NCBI GenBank assembly: GCA_035502185.1
Contig: DATJUT010000077.1
Location: 1 to 64,000 of the forward strand
Source: Gemmatimonadales bacterium
GTDB lineage: Bacteria; Gemmatimonadota; Gemmatimonadetes; Gemmatimonadales; JACORV01
Length of the DNA stretch: 64,000 nucleotides
Reading direction: 5' to 3'
In this document: piece after piece, positions 7,902-19,500 of the stretch
Layout: every line of letters begins with the position of its first letter
Position numbering within the stretch: the stretch's first letter is position 1
Notes under the pieces: generated by a model
Told to the model about the DNA's origin: nothing
Database searches by the model: none
The model's input: the letters and a program-made list of their open reading frames with translations, nothing else
Position numbers and translations under genes: made by a program

Positions 7902-10748
7902 GTGCCCATTCAGGGAAACCTCGAGGAGGCAGGCCTGCCCGACGTGCTCCAGCTGCTGTCGCTGGGGCGGAAGAGCGGGTGCCTGACCCTCGTCGACGGC
8001 GAGATGCAGGGGCACATCTACCTCGACGTGGGCCGGGTCAGCTACGCCACCGTGGCGAACCGCCTCGACCGCCTCGGGGACATGCTGGTCCGCAGCGGCC
8101 GGATCACGCAGCACCAGCTCGACTCGGCGGTCGAAGAGCAGAAGCGCACGAGCAAGCGCCAGATCGGCCGCATCCTGGTGGACTCGGGCCGGATCGACCG
8201 CGGCGAGCTCGAGCGGTTCATCCGGCTGCAGGTCGAGCAGGCCGTGTACTTCCTGTTCACCTGGAAGCAGGGCAGCTTCACGTTCACCACCGACCGCTTG
8301 CCGCCGCACCAGCCCCTGCTCGTGTCCCTGGACGTCGAAGGCTTGCTGCTCGAAGGCGCGCGCCAGGTGGACGAGTGGAGCCAGATCGAGAAGAAGATCC
8401 CTTCGTTCGACCTCGTGTTCCGCTGCGTCCGGGACAAGCTCGGCGCCACCGCCGAGAACCTCACCGAGGAGCAGAAGCACATTCTGCCGCTGCTCGACGG
8501 CGGGCGCGACGTCACCGCGATCGTCGAAGAGACCGCGCTGAGCGAGTTCGCGGTCGGCAAGGCGCTGTTCGGTCTCGTCACGGCGGGCATCGTGCAGCTG
8601 GTGGAGCGCCGCTCGCACGTTCGTCACCTCGAGTACCGCGAGCTGCTCGCCTACGTGGTGCGCGAGGCGGAGTTCGCCGACCCCGTGCTGCGCAAGGAGG
8701 CGGCGCGGCACATCGTGGACTGCGCGCAATGCGCCGAGCGCCTGCGCACGATCCACGTGCGGCAGACGGCGGGATCGGGCACGGCGGCGATCGAGGAGCC
8801 GGAGGAGGAGAAAGCCCCGGCGGTCGCACCGGCGCCGCGACCGGTGGTGCATCGGGGAACGGCCGAGCTTCGCGCCGTACCGGCGGCGATGCCCGCCGCT
8901 CCGCACACGGCCCAGCGGGCGGCGGCCGCGGGGCCGGCGCACGTCGAGCGCGCGTTTCCCGACCGGCGGGTCGGCCGCGAGCGGCGCGCCGGCATCGACC
9001 GGCGCGGGCCGGACCGCCGGACGAGCCCGGACCGCCGCCGGGCCGTGAGCCTGGCTCCGCCGAGTGTCGAGCGGCGGCAGGCTCCGCGTCGCGCGACGGA
9101 CCGGCGTTCGGGGCCGTCGCGGGATCGCCGGACCTCCGAGCCGGTGCCCCGCCAGGGCGCCGCGGCAGCGGCGGTTCCGCCCGGCGCGCGTCCCGAGGTG
9201 CGGCGCGGCGAGTTCACGCCGCGGCGCGACGTCGAACAGATCGCGGCACCCGGCCAGCACGGCGACAACGGGGCGGGGCACGCCGAGGCTGCAGGTGAGG
9301 TGCCGGCCACGGCGCCGGCAACGGCTGCCGGGCAGCCGGCGGCCGCCGCTCAAGAGCAAGCGGCGGCGTCCACCCCCGCCGCGGCTCAGGTTTCGGAGTC
9401 GGCGGCGGCCGCGGAGGCGGCCATCAACCTGCAGTGGCTCGTGACTCCGGACCAGTCGCTGGAGATGATCCGCGGTGCCCGGGGTCAGGTCCGTGCCGCG
9501 GCGGGCGCTACCGGGGGCGCGCAGACGCGAGCCACGGATGCGCCCGGGACCCGGCCGCCCGTGGAACGGCGCGCGACGGCCGCGGGCGTGCGCGCCGCCG
9601 CGGCCGGCCCGCCGGCGCCCGACCCCGCGGCTCGGCTGGAGCCCCGCAGGCTGGAGCGCTTCCGCGCGGGCGGCGACGTCGGGTCAGCGGACAGTGCGAA
9701 GACGCCCGCACCGCACCAGGCCTTTCCCGGGCGGTCGCTGGCCATCGCGGCCGTCATCGCGTGCGTGGCGTTCGTGGGCTACATGGCCGGCCAGATCACC
9801 AGGGGGGGCCGCCCGGGGCGCGTCGGCCTCGCCACCGATGCGAACGCCGAGGCCCAGAGCGTGACCCAGACCGGCGGCCGGCCGGCACCGACGGCACCGC
9901 AGCCCACTGCGCGGCCGTCGACGCCCGTGGCCGTCGCGACGCCGCCGGCGCCGCGTCCCGCGCCCACCGAGCACGCTGCACGCGAGACGCGGGCGCCGAG
10001 GCCGGTCCCGGCCCGCGCGACGCCGGCCCCCCGGCCCGTCGCGGTCGCCGCCCAGCCGGCCGCGCCGCCGCCGCCCGCGCCCACGACCGGCGTCGTCCAC
10101 GGCGTCGTGCACGATGCGGCGGGAGGTTCGGTCGCGGGTGCGCACGTCTCGGTGCGCGGCACCGCGCTCTCGGCCGTGGCCGACGGATCGGGCGCGTTCG
10201 AAATCCGCGACGTTCCCGCCGGGCAGATCGCCCTGCAGGCCAGCGCCGACGGCTACGTCTCGGGAAGCGCGCAGGCCCAGGCGACGGCCGGTGGCACGGT
10301 GGCGGCGGACATCAGCCTGAGCCCGGTGCAGCGGGTGACTGCGACCTGCGCCGCCGACCGCGAGCTGGCCGCGGGCGGGTGGGCGCCGATGGACCGTGCG
10401 GCCGCGACCTCGGCGCTCGGCGGCACGCTCGGCGCCATCCAGGGGCTGCCGATCGAGAGCATCACCGCATCGACGTCGGGCCCCCGCACCCGGGTGCGCG
10501 TCGCCCAGGTGACCACGGCGTGCGAGCGGATCGTGCTGACGGAAACGCGGGCAGGGGCCAACGTGCGGGGCGGTCCGGGGCCCGCCATGGTGACGGCGCT
10601 CCGCATCATGCCGGCGTCCGAGGCCTATCCCTTCTCCACGGGCTCGGCGAGCTTCGGGAACATCCTGGTCACGGTGAAGACGGGTTTGTCGGCGGACGCG
10701 CTCCGACCCCTGCTCGGCCGGCTGAGCGAGATCTCCGAAGGCCAGTAG
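7902..10748 (+). CDS. DUF4388 - zinc-finger - transmembrane - carboxypeptidase-regulatory fusion protein
   Basis: 948 residues; the GTG at 7902 has GGAG upstream. Residues 1-100 are a DUF4388 (PATAN-like) domain (MPIQGNLEEAGLPDVLQLLS, GRKSGCLTLVDG, HIYLDVGRVSYA), a module of bacterial signalling proteins. Near residue 270 lies HIVDCAQC, an H-x3-C-x2-C motif as in zf-HC2 anti-sigma factors. Then come an Arg-rich stretch of DRR/ERR repeats (about 350-410), an Ala/Pro-rich linker, one membrane segment (about 612-633, IAAVIACVAFVGYMAGQI), a Pro-rich spacer, a carboxypeptidase-regulatory beta domain (about 730-805) and a C-terminal domain with two Cys. The order predicts a cytoplasmic sensor half and a periplasmic half. 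The role is unknown; an anti-sigma-like or gliding/polarity signal protein is a guess. It stands alone, convergent with moxR. Confidence 0.7.
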   Translation: MPIQGNLEEAGLPDVLQLLSLGRKSGCLTLVDGEMQGHIYLDVGRVSYATVANRLDRLGDMLVRSGRITQHQLDSAVEEQKRTSKRQIGRILVDSGRIDRGELERFIRLQVEQAVYFLFTWKQGSFTFTTDRLPPHQPLLVSLDVEGLLLEGARQVDEWSQIEKKIPSFDLVFRCVRDKLGATAENLTEEQKHILPLLDGGRDVTAIVEETALSEFAVGKALFGLVTAGIVQLVERRSHVRHLEYRELLAYVVREAEFADPVLRKEAARHIVDCAQCAERLRTIHVRQTAGSGTAAIEEPEEEKAPAVAPAPRPVVHRGTAELRAVPAAMPAAPHTAQRAAAAGPAHVERAFPDRRVGRERRAGIDRRGPDRRTSPDRRRAVSLAPPSVERRQAPRRATDRRSGPSRDRRTSEPVPRQGAAAAAVPPGARPEVRRGEFTPRRDVEQIAAPGQHGDNGAGHAEAAGEVPATAPATAAGQPAAAAQEQAAASTPAAAQVSESAAAAEAAINLQWLVTPDQSLEMIRGARGQVRAAAGATGGAQTRATDAPGTRPPVERRATAAGVRAAAAGPPAPDPAARLEPRRLERFRAGGDVGSADSAKTPAPHQAFPGRSLAIAAVIACVAFVGYMAGQITRGGRPGRVGLATDANAEAQSVTQTGGRPAPTAPQPTARPSTPVAVATPPAPRPAPTEHAARETRAPRPVPARATPAPRPVAVAAQPAAPPPPAPTTGVVHGVVHDAAGGSVAGAHVSVRGTALSAVADGSGAFEIRDVPAGQIALQASADGYVSGSAQAQATAGGTVAADISLSPVQRVTATCAADRELAAGGWAPMDRAAATSALGGTLGAIQGLPIESITASTSGPRTRVRVAQVTTACERIVLTETRAGANVRGGPGPAMVTALRIMPASEAYPFSTGSASFGNILVTVKTGLSADALRPLLGRLSEISEGQ

Positions 10749-10769
10749 GGCGCCCGCGCCGCGCGCGGT

Positions 10770-11786
<1,017 letters not shown>

Positions 11787-11792
11787 GGACCT

Positions 11793-11822
11793 AGGTTACC
11801 CCGCCGACGCGGCCGGGGTCAA
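11793..11822 (-). promoter_or_regulatory. moxR promoter, leaderless arrangement
   Basis: On the minus strand TTGACC (11817-11822), 18 bases, then TAACCT (11793-11798), with only six bases to the ATG. The expected transcription start coincides with the start codon. Confidence 0.6.
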
Positions 11823-11935
11823 TCGTTCCGCCCAAAGGGCCGCTCGACGGAATCGCTGCGCTGGCTCGAAGGCCTCCGCGGGCCTAGCTTAGGCGCATCC
11901 ACGAATCCACGGCCCGACCAGCCTCGGAGGCAGGC

Positions 11936-13588
11936 GTGACGGGGGCGCGCGAACACGCCGCAGGGTACGCGCACGGTTCCCCGGCCGGAACCGGCCGCCG
12001 GGCCGCGGCCGGGCGGCCCTGCCGTGGCGCCCGCCTGGGCGCGGCGGCTCCGGCCACAGTCGCGCTGCTGCTGGCGGTGGTGATGGGCCCCGGCGCGCTG
12101 CGCGCGCAGTGCCCGGACGGCACGCCGCAGCCGTGCGGCCGTGCGACGGAGCGCGCGGCGCGTGGTGTGGCCGTGCTCGAGTTCCTCAACGAATCCCGCG
12201 ACAGCTCCGACGCCTACCTCGCCGCCGGGTTCACCGACGAGATCACCTCGCGGCTGAGCCAACTCGGCCGGCTGGTCGTGACCTCCCGGACGGCCGTGCG
12301 GCGGCTCCCGCGCGCGGAGCTGCTCACACCGCAGGCGCTCGGACGCGCGCTGCACGTGGCCTACCTCGTGAGCGGCGGCGTGCGCCGGGGCGTAGGCCGG
12401 GTGCGGATCTCGGTCGAGCTGCTCCGGGCCTCCACCGGCGTCACCGTGTGGTCGAGCCAGTACGACCGCGCCGACGGCGACGTGCTCGCGATCGAGGAGG
12501 ATCTGGCGGTCGCGGTCGCCGGCGCGATCGCGGGCCGGCTCCTGCCGGCCGAGCGGGCGCTGCTGGCCGAAGGCCCGACCCGCAACGCGGCGGCCTACGA
12601 CCACTTCCTGCGCGGCAACTACTACCTCGCCCACCGGACCGCCGACGCAAGCCGCCGCGCCATCGCCGAGTACCAGGCGGCCACGGCGCAGGATCCGGGA
12701 TTCGTGCGGGCGCGGGCGCGGGCGGCCTACGCCTACGGGCTGTACCTGGATTGGGGGTGGCCCTATCCAGGTCTGCCCGACGACAGCCTCGTCGCACGCG
12801 GGATGCGGGAGGCGGACCTGGTGCTGCAGCAGGACTCCCTGCTGTCGGACGGCTGGATGGCGCGCGCCTACCTGCTGAGCCACCGCGATCCGCGCTCGTT
12901 CGCCGCGGCGGAGGCGGCGTTTCGGCGCGCCATCGCCCTCGATCCCGCCAACGCCGAGGCGTACCACCAGTACGCGTGGATCCTGATGATCTCCGGTCGA
13001 GACTCGGCCGCAGCGGCGAACTACCACCGCGCGCTGGCCATCGACCCCGCGCGTGCCATCACCCTCGACGAGCTCAGCCTGATCTACCTCGTCGAGCGAC
13101 GCTACGCGGAGTCGCTGGCGTGGCAGGACAGCGCGCTGGCGATCGATTCGGGCGCGTTCTGGACGCTCAACGACCGCGCGCACACCAGGATGCTGCTTGG
13201 CGACTGGGCCGGCGCGCGCGCGGACGCCGAGCAGGCGCAGCGGCTGGGACCCCAGGGCTTCACGTACTGGGGCGAGGCGGTGCTCGCGATCCTCGCGGTC
13301 CGCGAGGGCGACACCGCGCAGGGACGAGGCATCGCGGCCCGGCTGGCCGAAGACATCGAGGATCCTCGCCGCCCCACGGTGCAGCAGGCGCGCTGGATCG
13401 GCGCGACGCTCGCCGCCGTCGGGGAGCGCGAGGCTGCGCTCGACTTCCTCGAGAGAGTGCCGGCCGAGCGGCGGGGCGCGGAGTTGTGGTTCTTCCTGCA
13501 GTTCCCCGAGCTGGACGCCCTGCGGGACGAGCCGCGCTTCCGGCAGATGCTCGCGTCCTCGCGGCCCGCCGGCGCCGTCGATCGATGA
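11936..13588 (+). CDS. Periplasmic TolB-like/TPR repeat protein
   Basis: 550 residues; GTG at 11936 with GGAGG seven bases ahead. An N-terminal export signal ends near residue 59 (VALLLAVVMGPGALRAQ). Residues 75-205 form the FlgO/TolB-N-like domain often fused to Ser/Thr kinases and adenylate cyclases (GVAVLEFLNES, GFTDEITSRLSQLGRLVVTS, VRISVELLRASTGVTVWSSQ). Helical TPR repeats follow to the end (AFRRAIALDPANAEAYHQYA, YHRALAIDPARAI). In related proteins the kinase part is N-terminal and cytoplasmic; here it is missing and the protein is exported whole, so a scaffolding or binding role is more likely than signalling output. Divergent from moxR. Confidence 0.75.
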   Translation: MTGAREHAAGYAHGSPAGTGRRAAAGRPCRGARLGAAAPATVALLLAVVMGPGALRAQCPDGTPQPCGRATERAARGVAVLEFLNESRDSSDAYLAAGFTDEITSRLSQLGRLVVTSRTAVRRLPRAELLTPQALGRALHVAYLVSGGVRRGVGRVRISVELLRASTGVTVWSSQYDRADGDVLAIEEDLAVAVAGAIAGRLLPAERALLAEGPTRNAAAYDHFLRGNYYLAHRTADASRRAIAEYQAATAQDPGFVRARARAAYAYGLYLDWGWPYPGLPDDSLVARGMREADLVLQQDSLLSDGWMARAYLLSHRDPRSFAAAEAAFRRAIALDPANAEAYHQYAWILMISGRDSAAAANYHRALAIDPARAITLDELSLIYLVERRYAESLAWQDSALAIDSGAFWTLNDRAHTRMLLGDWAGARADAEQAQRLGPQGFTYWGEAVLAILAVREGDTAQGRGIAARLAEDIEDPRRPTVQQARWIGATLAAVGEREAALDFLERVPAERRGAELWFFLQFPELDALRDEPRFRQMLASSRPAGAVDR

Positions 13589-13646
13589 AGCACCGGTCCC
13601 CGGGCCGGGGCCCGGAATCGCTGCCGCGTCCGCAATGGGGAACGAC

Positions 13647-13675
13647 TTTGCGGCGCTTTTCACAAGGGGTATATT
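13647..13675 (+). promoter_or_regulatory. Promoter of the ATP-synthase Fo operon
   Basis: TTTGCG (13647-13652), 17 bases, TATATT (13670-13675). Transcription should begin near 13682, only about six bases before the atpZ ATG at 13688, and there is no Shine-Dalgarno sequence. Confidence 0.55.
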
Positions 13676-13687
13676 TCCGCCGCCCGA

Positions 13688-13960
13688 ATGGCCTTGGAAC
13701 CGGACGAGAGCCCTGAAGGCCGCGGCTTCGGCGCAGGCTACGCCATCGTGGCGGCCGGGTTCCAGCTGGCCCTCGCCGTCCTGTTGTTTCTCGGTGCCGG
13801 CGTGCTGCTGGATCGCTGGCTCCATACGCGCCCGATCTTCACCCTGATCGGCGTGCTCGTGGGTCTCGCAGGCGGGATGTACGCCTTCATCGTGCGTGTG
13901 CTGGCCGAGTCGCCCGGCACGAGGGGGCCCGGCCGCGGTCCGCGGGACGGCACGTCGTGA
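13688..13960 (+). CDS. atpZ: AtpZ/AtpI family ATP-synthase accessory membrane protein
   Basis: 90 residues with two membrane helices: GYAIVAAGFQLALAVLLFLGAGVLLDRWL and IFTLIGVLVGLAGGMYAFIVRVL, the hairpin of the AtpZ/AtpI family with the usual GAGVLLDRW and GLAGGMYAF motifs. These proteins help assemble the c-ring or carry Mg/Ca for ATP synthase. First gene of the Fo operon. Its TGA overlaps the GTG of the next gene in a GTGA junction. Confidence 0.85.
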   Translation: MALEPDESPEGRGFGAGYAIVAAGFQLALAVLLFLGAGVLLDRWLHTRPIFTLIGVLVGLAGGMYAFIVRVLAESPGTRGPGRGPRDGTS

Positions 13961-14310
13961 GCTGGGTGGTCCGGATGGCGGTGCTGGGCGGCGGCGCCGA
14001 AGTCGTGGTGGCGGCGGTCGCCGTGGTCGCGGCAGGAGTTCGCGGGCTGGCGGCAGCCCTGGCGGGCGGCGCGATCGCGACGGCCGCTCAGGTCGCTGCG
14101 GTCGCCCTGCTCAGGCCGGGGATGCAGGCGGGCACGCCGGAGTTCGTGCGGCGCTGGGCGTCGGGCATCGCGATGCGGGGTGCCTCCGTGCTGGTGCTGG
14201 TCGGGGTGGTGCTCGCGACCAGGGCCGTGCTGCCGCCGCTGTGGACGGCGCTGGGGTTCCTCACCGTGCTGCTGACGCTCCTCTACGCGGAGACGCGGTT
14301 TCTCGAATGA
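13957..14310 (+). CDS. Small four-helix membrane protein of the Fo operon (AtpI-like position)
   Basis: 117 residues, GTG start overlapping atpZ. It is almost entirely hydrophobic, with about four short membrane helices (AEVVVAAVAVVAAGV, LAGGAIATAAQVAAVALL, GASVLVLVGVVLATRAVL, LGFLTVLLTLLYAETRFL). Sequence is not clearly that of AtpI, but place (between atpZ and atpB), size and topology are those of the ATP-synthase I subunit, a c-ring assembly helper. Ends in an ATGA overlap with atpB. Confidence 0.6.
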   Translation: MSWVVRMAVLGGGAEVVVAAVAVVAAGVRGLAAALAGGAIATAAQVAAVALLRPGMQAGTPEFVRRWASGIAMRGASVLVLVGVVLATRAVLPPLWTALGFLTVLLTLLYAETRFLE

Positions 14311-15164
14311 TGCAGACGCCCGACATCGGACGGATGATCCTCGAGCGCACGGGGGATTCGCACACCCTCGAGCTCCCGTTCGGGGGCGAGATCCACCTGC
14401 CCCACTGGCCGGTCCACGTCGGCCGGCTGACGATCGACTTGGGGCCCACGCGACTGTCGGTGTTCCTGGTGCTCGCGGCCGTGCTGGTCTTCCTCACGCT
14501 GTGGCTCGCGGGCCGGGCGTTGACCCGGCGGCGCGACCAGGGCGGCGGCGCGCCGCGCGGTCTCGCCAGCCTGGTCGAGGTGGTCGTCCTGTTCGTGCGC
14601 AACGACGTCGCCATCGCCAGCATCGGCCACAAGAACGGCGCGAGGTTCGCGCCCTACATCCTGACCCTGTTCTGGTTCATCCTCTACTGCAACCTGCTGG
14701 GCCTGATTCCCTACGGCGAGAAGCCGACGAGCAGCTTCTGGGTGACGGGCGCGCTGGCGCTCACGGCGCTGCTGACGATCGAGATCTCCGGCTTCGTGAC
14801 GCTGGGGCCGAAGGGGTACCTCAAGACCATCGTCTTCACCCCGCCGGGCACGACGGGGATCACGGCGGTGCTGCTCACGCTGATCATGATCCCCATCGAG
14901 ATCATCGGGAAGATCGTCAAGCCCTTCGCCCTGATGCTCCGTCTGTTCGCCAACATGGTGGCGGGACACTTCGTGATCCTGTCGCTGCTGTCGCTGATCT
15001 TCCTGTTCGGCGGCATCCACTACTTCCGCTGGGCGATCGCCGGCGGGTCGGTAGCGTTCGTGCTGTTCATGATGGCGATCGAGTTGCTGGTGGCGTTCAT
15101 CCAGGCGTACATCTTCGCGCTGCTGACGGCCACGTTCATCGGGCTGATGCAGCACGAACACTAG
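14307..15164 (+). CDS. atpB: ATP synthase Fo subunit a
   Basis: 285 residues. Five to six membrane helices; the conserved helix ALMLRLFANMVAGHFVI carries the essential Arg at about residue 212, and the C-terminus AYIFALLTATFIGLMQHEH is typical. Subunit a forms the two half-channels for protons against the c-ring. The long N-terminal part (residues 1-50, with HLPHWPVHVG) before the first helix is normal for this group. Translationally coupled to the preceding gene by ATGA; a second in-frame ATG directly follows the first. Confidence 0.96.
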   Translation: MMQTPDIGRMILERTGDSHTLELPFGGEIHLPHWPVHVGRLTIDLGPTRLSVFLVLAAVLVFLTLWLAGRALTRRRDQGGGAPRGLASLVEVVVLFVRNDVAIASIGHKNGARFAPYILTLFWFILYCNLLGLIPYGEKPTSSFWVTGALALTALLTIEISGFVTLGPKGYLKTIVFTPPGTTGITAVLLTLIMIPIEIIGKIVKPFALMLRLFANMVAGHFVILSLLSLIFLFGGIHYFRWAIAGGSVAFVLFMMAIELLVAFIQAYIFALLTATFIGLMQHEH

Positions 15165-15996
<832 letters not shown>

Positions 15997-16000
<4 letters not shown>

Positions 16001-16563
16001 GAGACGCTACCGTCGCCCGCAACTACGCCGACGCCCTGCTCGGCACGGCCCGGCGCCACGACATCGTGGACCGGTGCGGCGAGCTGCTCGACGCCGTGGC
16101 GGGCGTGCTCGCGGCCGATCCCGCGCTGCTAGGGGTCTTCATGTCACCGCGGGTCGCGAAGGCGGCGAAGCAGCAGCTGGTGGAGCGGGCGCTCCATGGC
16201 GTGGCCCCGGTCCCGTTCATTCGCTTTCTCCAGGCCGTCGTGCAGCGGGGCAGGCAGGGGATGATCGGGGAGATGGCGGCGGAGTACGAGCGCCTGGTCG
16301 ACGTCCAGCTCGGCCGCGTCCACGCGGTCGTGGCCACGGCGCGGCCGGCCGACGCCGAGCTGCAGAAGGCCGTCACGCAGCGACTCGACCGCGTGTTCGG
16401 AAAGAGGGTCAGGGCCCACTTCCGCACCGATCCGGCGCTGCTGGGCGGCGTGGTGGTCCGGTCGGGCGATCGCGTGTTCGACGGATCGCTGCGGCGCAAG
16501 CTCGGGCTGCTTCGGCATCTGATGTTGCACGCGCGACTGGGCGGCGGCGACAGCGCGAGGTAA
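15997..16563 (+). CDS. atpH: ATP synthase F1 subunit delta
   Basis: 188 residues, GTG start. NYADALLGTA opens the N-terminal helical domain that binds alpha; the C-terminal half carries DPALLGGVVVRSGDRVFDGS, the signature of the delta/OSCP family, followed by the final helix. Delta joins F1 to the b stalk. The next gene is not atpA but an M1 peptidase nine bases on, so the F1 genes alpha, gamma, beta and epsilon must lie elsewhere. Confidence 0.95.
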
Positions 16564-16572
16564 GCTTAGGAG

Positions 16573-19500
16573 GTGTACGCCGCTTTGGCCGTCGCCACCC
16601 TGCTCGTCCGGCAGGCCGACTCCGCCCGACCGCGGCCCCACGCGGGCCCGGCCCCCTATTTCCAGCAGGACCTGCGCTTCACCATCACGGCGCGGCTGGA
16701 CGAGCCGTCGGGCGTGCTGAGCGCCTCCGGCCGGATGTGGTACCGGAACAACAGCCCGGACACGCTCGCCACGATGGCGTTCCATCTCTACCTCAACGCG
16801 TTCCGGCCCGGCTCGAAGTGGGCGGCGCGCGAGACGGCGGAGAACGGCCGGAGCTGGTACGCGATCCTCCCCGATCCTTACTACGCGTACGAGCGGCTCG
16901 GAGCGGTGGCCGTGGGCGGCGTGGAAGTCCCGGTCCGCTATCCCGGCGCGCCGGACTCCACGGTCGCCGAGATCACGCTGCCGCGCCCGCTCGCGCCGGG
17001 CGACTCGACCGTGGTGCAGGTGGAGTGGCGCTCCCGCCTGAGCGTGGTGCCGCGGCGGCAGGGACGCCAGGGACGGCGGTACGATTTCGCCCAGTGGTAC
17101 CCCGAGGTGGCGGTCTACGACCGCTACGGGTGGGAAGCACATCCGCTCTTCCCGGAGGGCGAGTTCTTCGGAGAGTACGGCACGTACGATGTTACCCTCG
17201 ACCTGATGGCGGATCAGGTGTGCGGAGCGACGGGCGTGCCGGTGTCGGGCGATCCCGGGTGGGGCGCGGCCAGAGCCACGCGCGAGACGCCGGTCACGCT
17301 GCAGCGGGACTGGTACGGCGGCACGCGACCCCCTGCACCCTACACCCCTGGTCCCGATGTCTCGGCGCCCGGGAGCGCAGGTCCGGGCAGGAAGCTCGTC
17401 CGCTTCTACGCGGACAGCGTCGAGCACTTCGCCTTCTCCTGCAATCCGGACTACGTGTACGAGGAGGGGCGCTACGGCTCCACGGTGATCCACGCGCTGT
17501 ACCTCCCGGGCGACAGCCTGAGCTGGGGCCGGGGCCTGGCGGTGGAGCGCGCGACGCGCTCGCTCGCGTGGCTCGACCGACTGTACGGATCGTATGCGTG
17601 GCCCCAGGCCACGCTGGTGCACCGCATCGAGGACGGCGGCACGGAGTTCCCGATGATGGTGATGCTGGGGGGGGCAGGGGAATCGCTGGTCCTGCACGAG
17701 CTGGGCCACCTCTACACCTACGGCATCCTCGGCAACAACGAATGGAAGGAAGGCTGGCTCGACGAAGGCTTCACCACCTTCCAGACCGGGTGGAGCTTCC
17801 AGTCGCGGGGGATGGGCGTGCCGAGCGCACAGACGCAGCAGCTGATCCTCGGCTTCGACCTGGACGGATGGAGCCAGCCGGTGGTGCTGCCGGCCGAGGA
17901 CTATCGCGACTACGGCACCTACGCGCGGATGGTCTACACCAAGGGCCAGCTGATCCTCGAGATGCTGCGGTACGTCCTGGGCGAGGCGACGTTCGAGCGC
18001 GCGCTGCGGGAGTACTACGCGCGGTGGCGTTTCCGCCACGTGACGTCGGAGCGCTTCCAGGCGGTCGCCGAGGAGGTGTCGCACCAGGATCTGGCGTGGT
18101 TCTTCGCCGAGTGGCTGCACGGCACGCCCCTGGTCGACTACGCCGTGGGCAAGGTGCGGCGGCGCCACGACGCGCTCGGCTGGGTCACCGACGTCGAGAT
18201 CGAGCGCCTGGGCGACGGCGTGATGCCCGTGGACGTCGCGCTGCCCGTGGGGGACACGGTGGTGACGGTGCGCGCGAGGGGTATCGAGCGCCGGGACACG
18301 GTCGAGGTGCGTACCGCGGCGAAGCCCGGCCGCGTGCAGCTCGATCCGGCACGGCAGACGATGGACTGGAACTACCTCAACAACGTCGAGGGGTGGAACG
18401 CGGCGCTCGGCCGCCTCGCGGCGCCCGGCGTGGAGGAGGATCACCTGGGGTGGTCCGCGGCGACGCCGGCGCGGCGCGACCGCCTGGTCGTGAACTGGCT
18501 GCCGCTGGCCTGGTACGACGACGCGGGCGGCCTCACCCTGGGGTTCCAGTCCCGGTCGAACTACCTGGGCCGGTTCGAGCTGAACCAGGCCCAGATCACG
18601 TGGCCGACCGGCGCGGGCGTCGGCCGCGACAGCCTGGCGCGCGGCCGCTGGCGGCCCGACTACTTCGTCTCGCTCCGCAACCCCGTGTCGAGCCGGGCGC
18701 CGCGGCGCGAGACGGAGACGGCGAGCTGGTCGGTCGAGGGGCGGACCGGCGAGCGGGTGGCGGGATCGCTGGACCTGAGTCCGCATTTCCAGGGCCCGGT
18801 CCGGGCTCGCGCGGGCCTGGCCCTGACGCTGATGACGGTGACCGATGCCCGCTATCTCGACCGGACGCGCTGGGCGGACACGAATACGGCCGAGCTCACG
18901 GGGTGGGCCGAGCACGCGCGGACGGACGAGGTGTCGTCGGGCAGCGCGCGGGCGGAGTTGACGGCGGGCGAGGCGTTCGCCCCGGTGATCGAGGCACCCG
19001 CGGTGCCGTGCGTCCCCCCCGGGTGCGTCGCCCAGCACTCGCTGCGCGGCGCGAGCTACGCCCGCGGCCTGGTGGACCTGCGGAGTGCCGTCCGGACCGG
19101 GACATTCGACTTCAGGACCCGCTGGGTGGCAGCGGGGACGCTGGGCGGCCGGGCCGTGCCGCCGCAGCGGCGCATCTTCCTGGCGGGCGCCGACCCGTAC
19201 CAGGTCTTCGCGAATCCGCTGCTGAGGAGCGCGGGGTCCCTGCTCGCGCGGGACGGAGTCGACTACCAGGCGCCCGGCGGAGGCGACCTGCGCGGCTTCG
19301 CGCCGGCCGCCGCCGCGAGCTGGCTGGTGGGTGCGGGCGCTCAGGCGGATTGGCGCGTGTTCGATCGGGCGCGGGGCGGGCTGTTCCGCACCATCGCGGT
19401 CGAGGCGTTCGCGGAGGGAGCGTGGCTCGATCGCGCCGCGATCGGGCGGGCCGCGGCCGGCGACGCGGGACTGGGGATCAGCGCCGGGCACCGCGTGGGC

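Noticed and set aside
16144-19491. 1115-codon minus-strand open frame opposite the M1 peptidase
   Set aside because: Arg/His/Gly-rich without motifs; the plus strand has an intact HELGH peptidase with correct ligand spacing.
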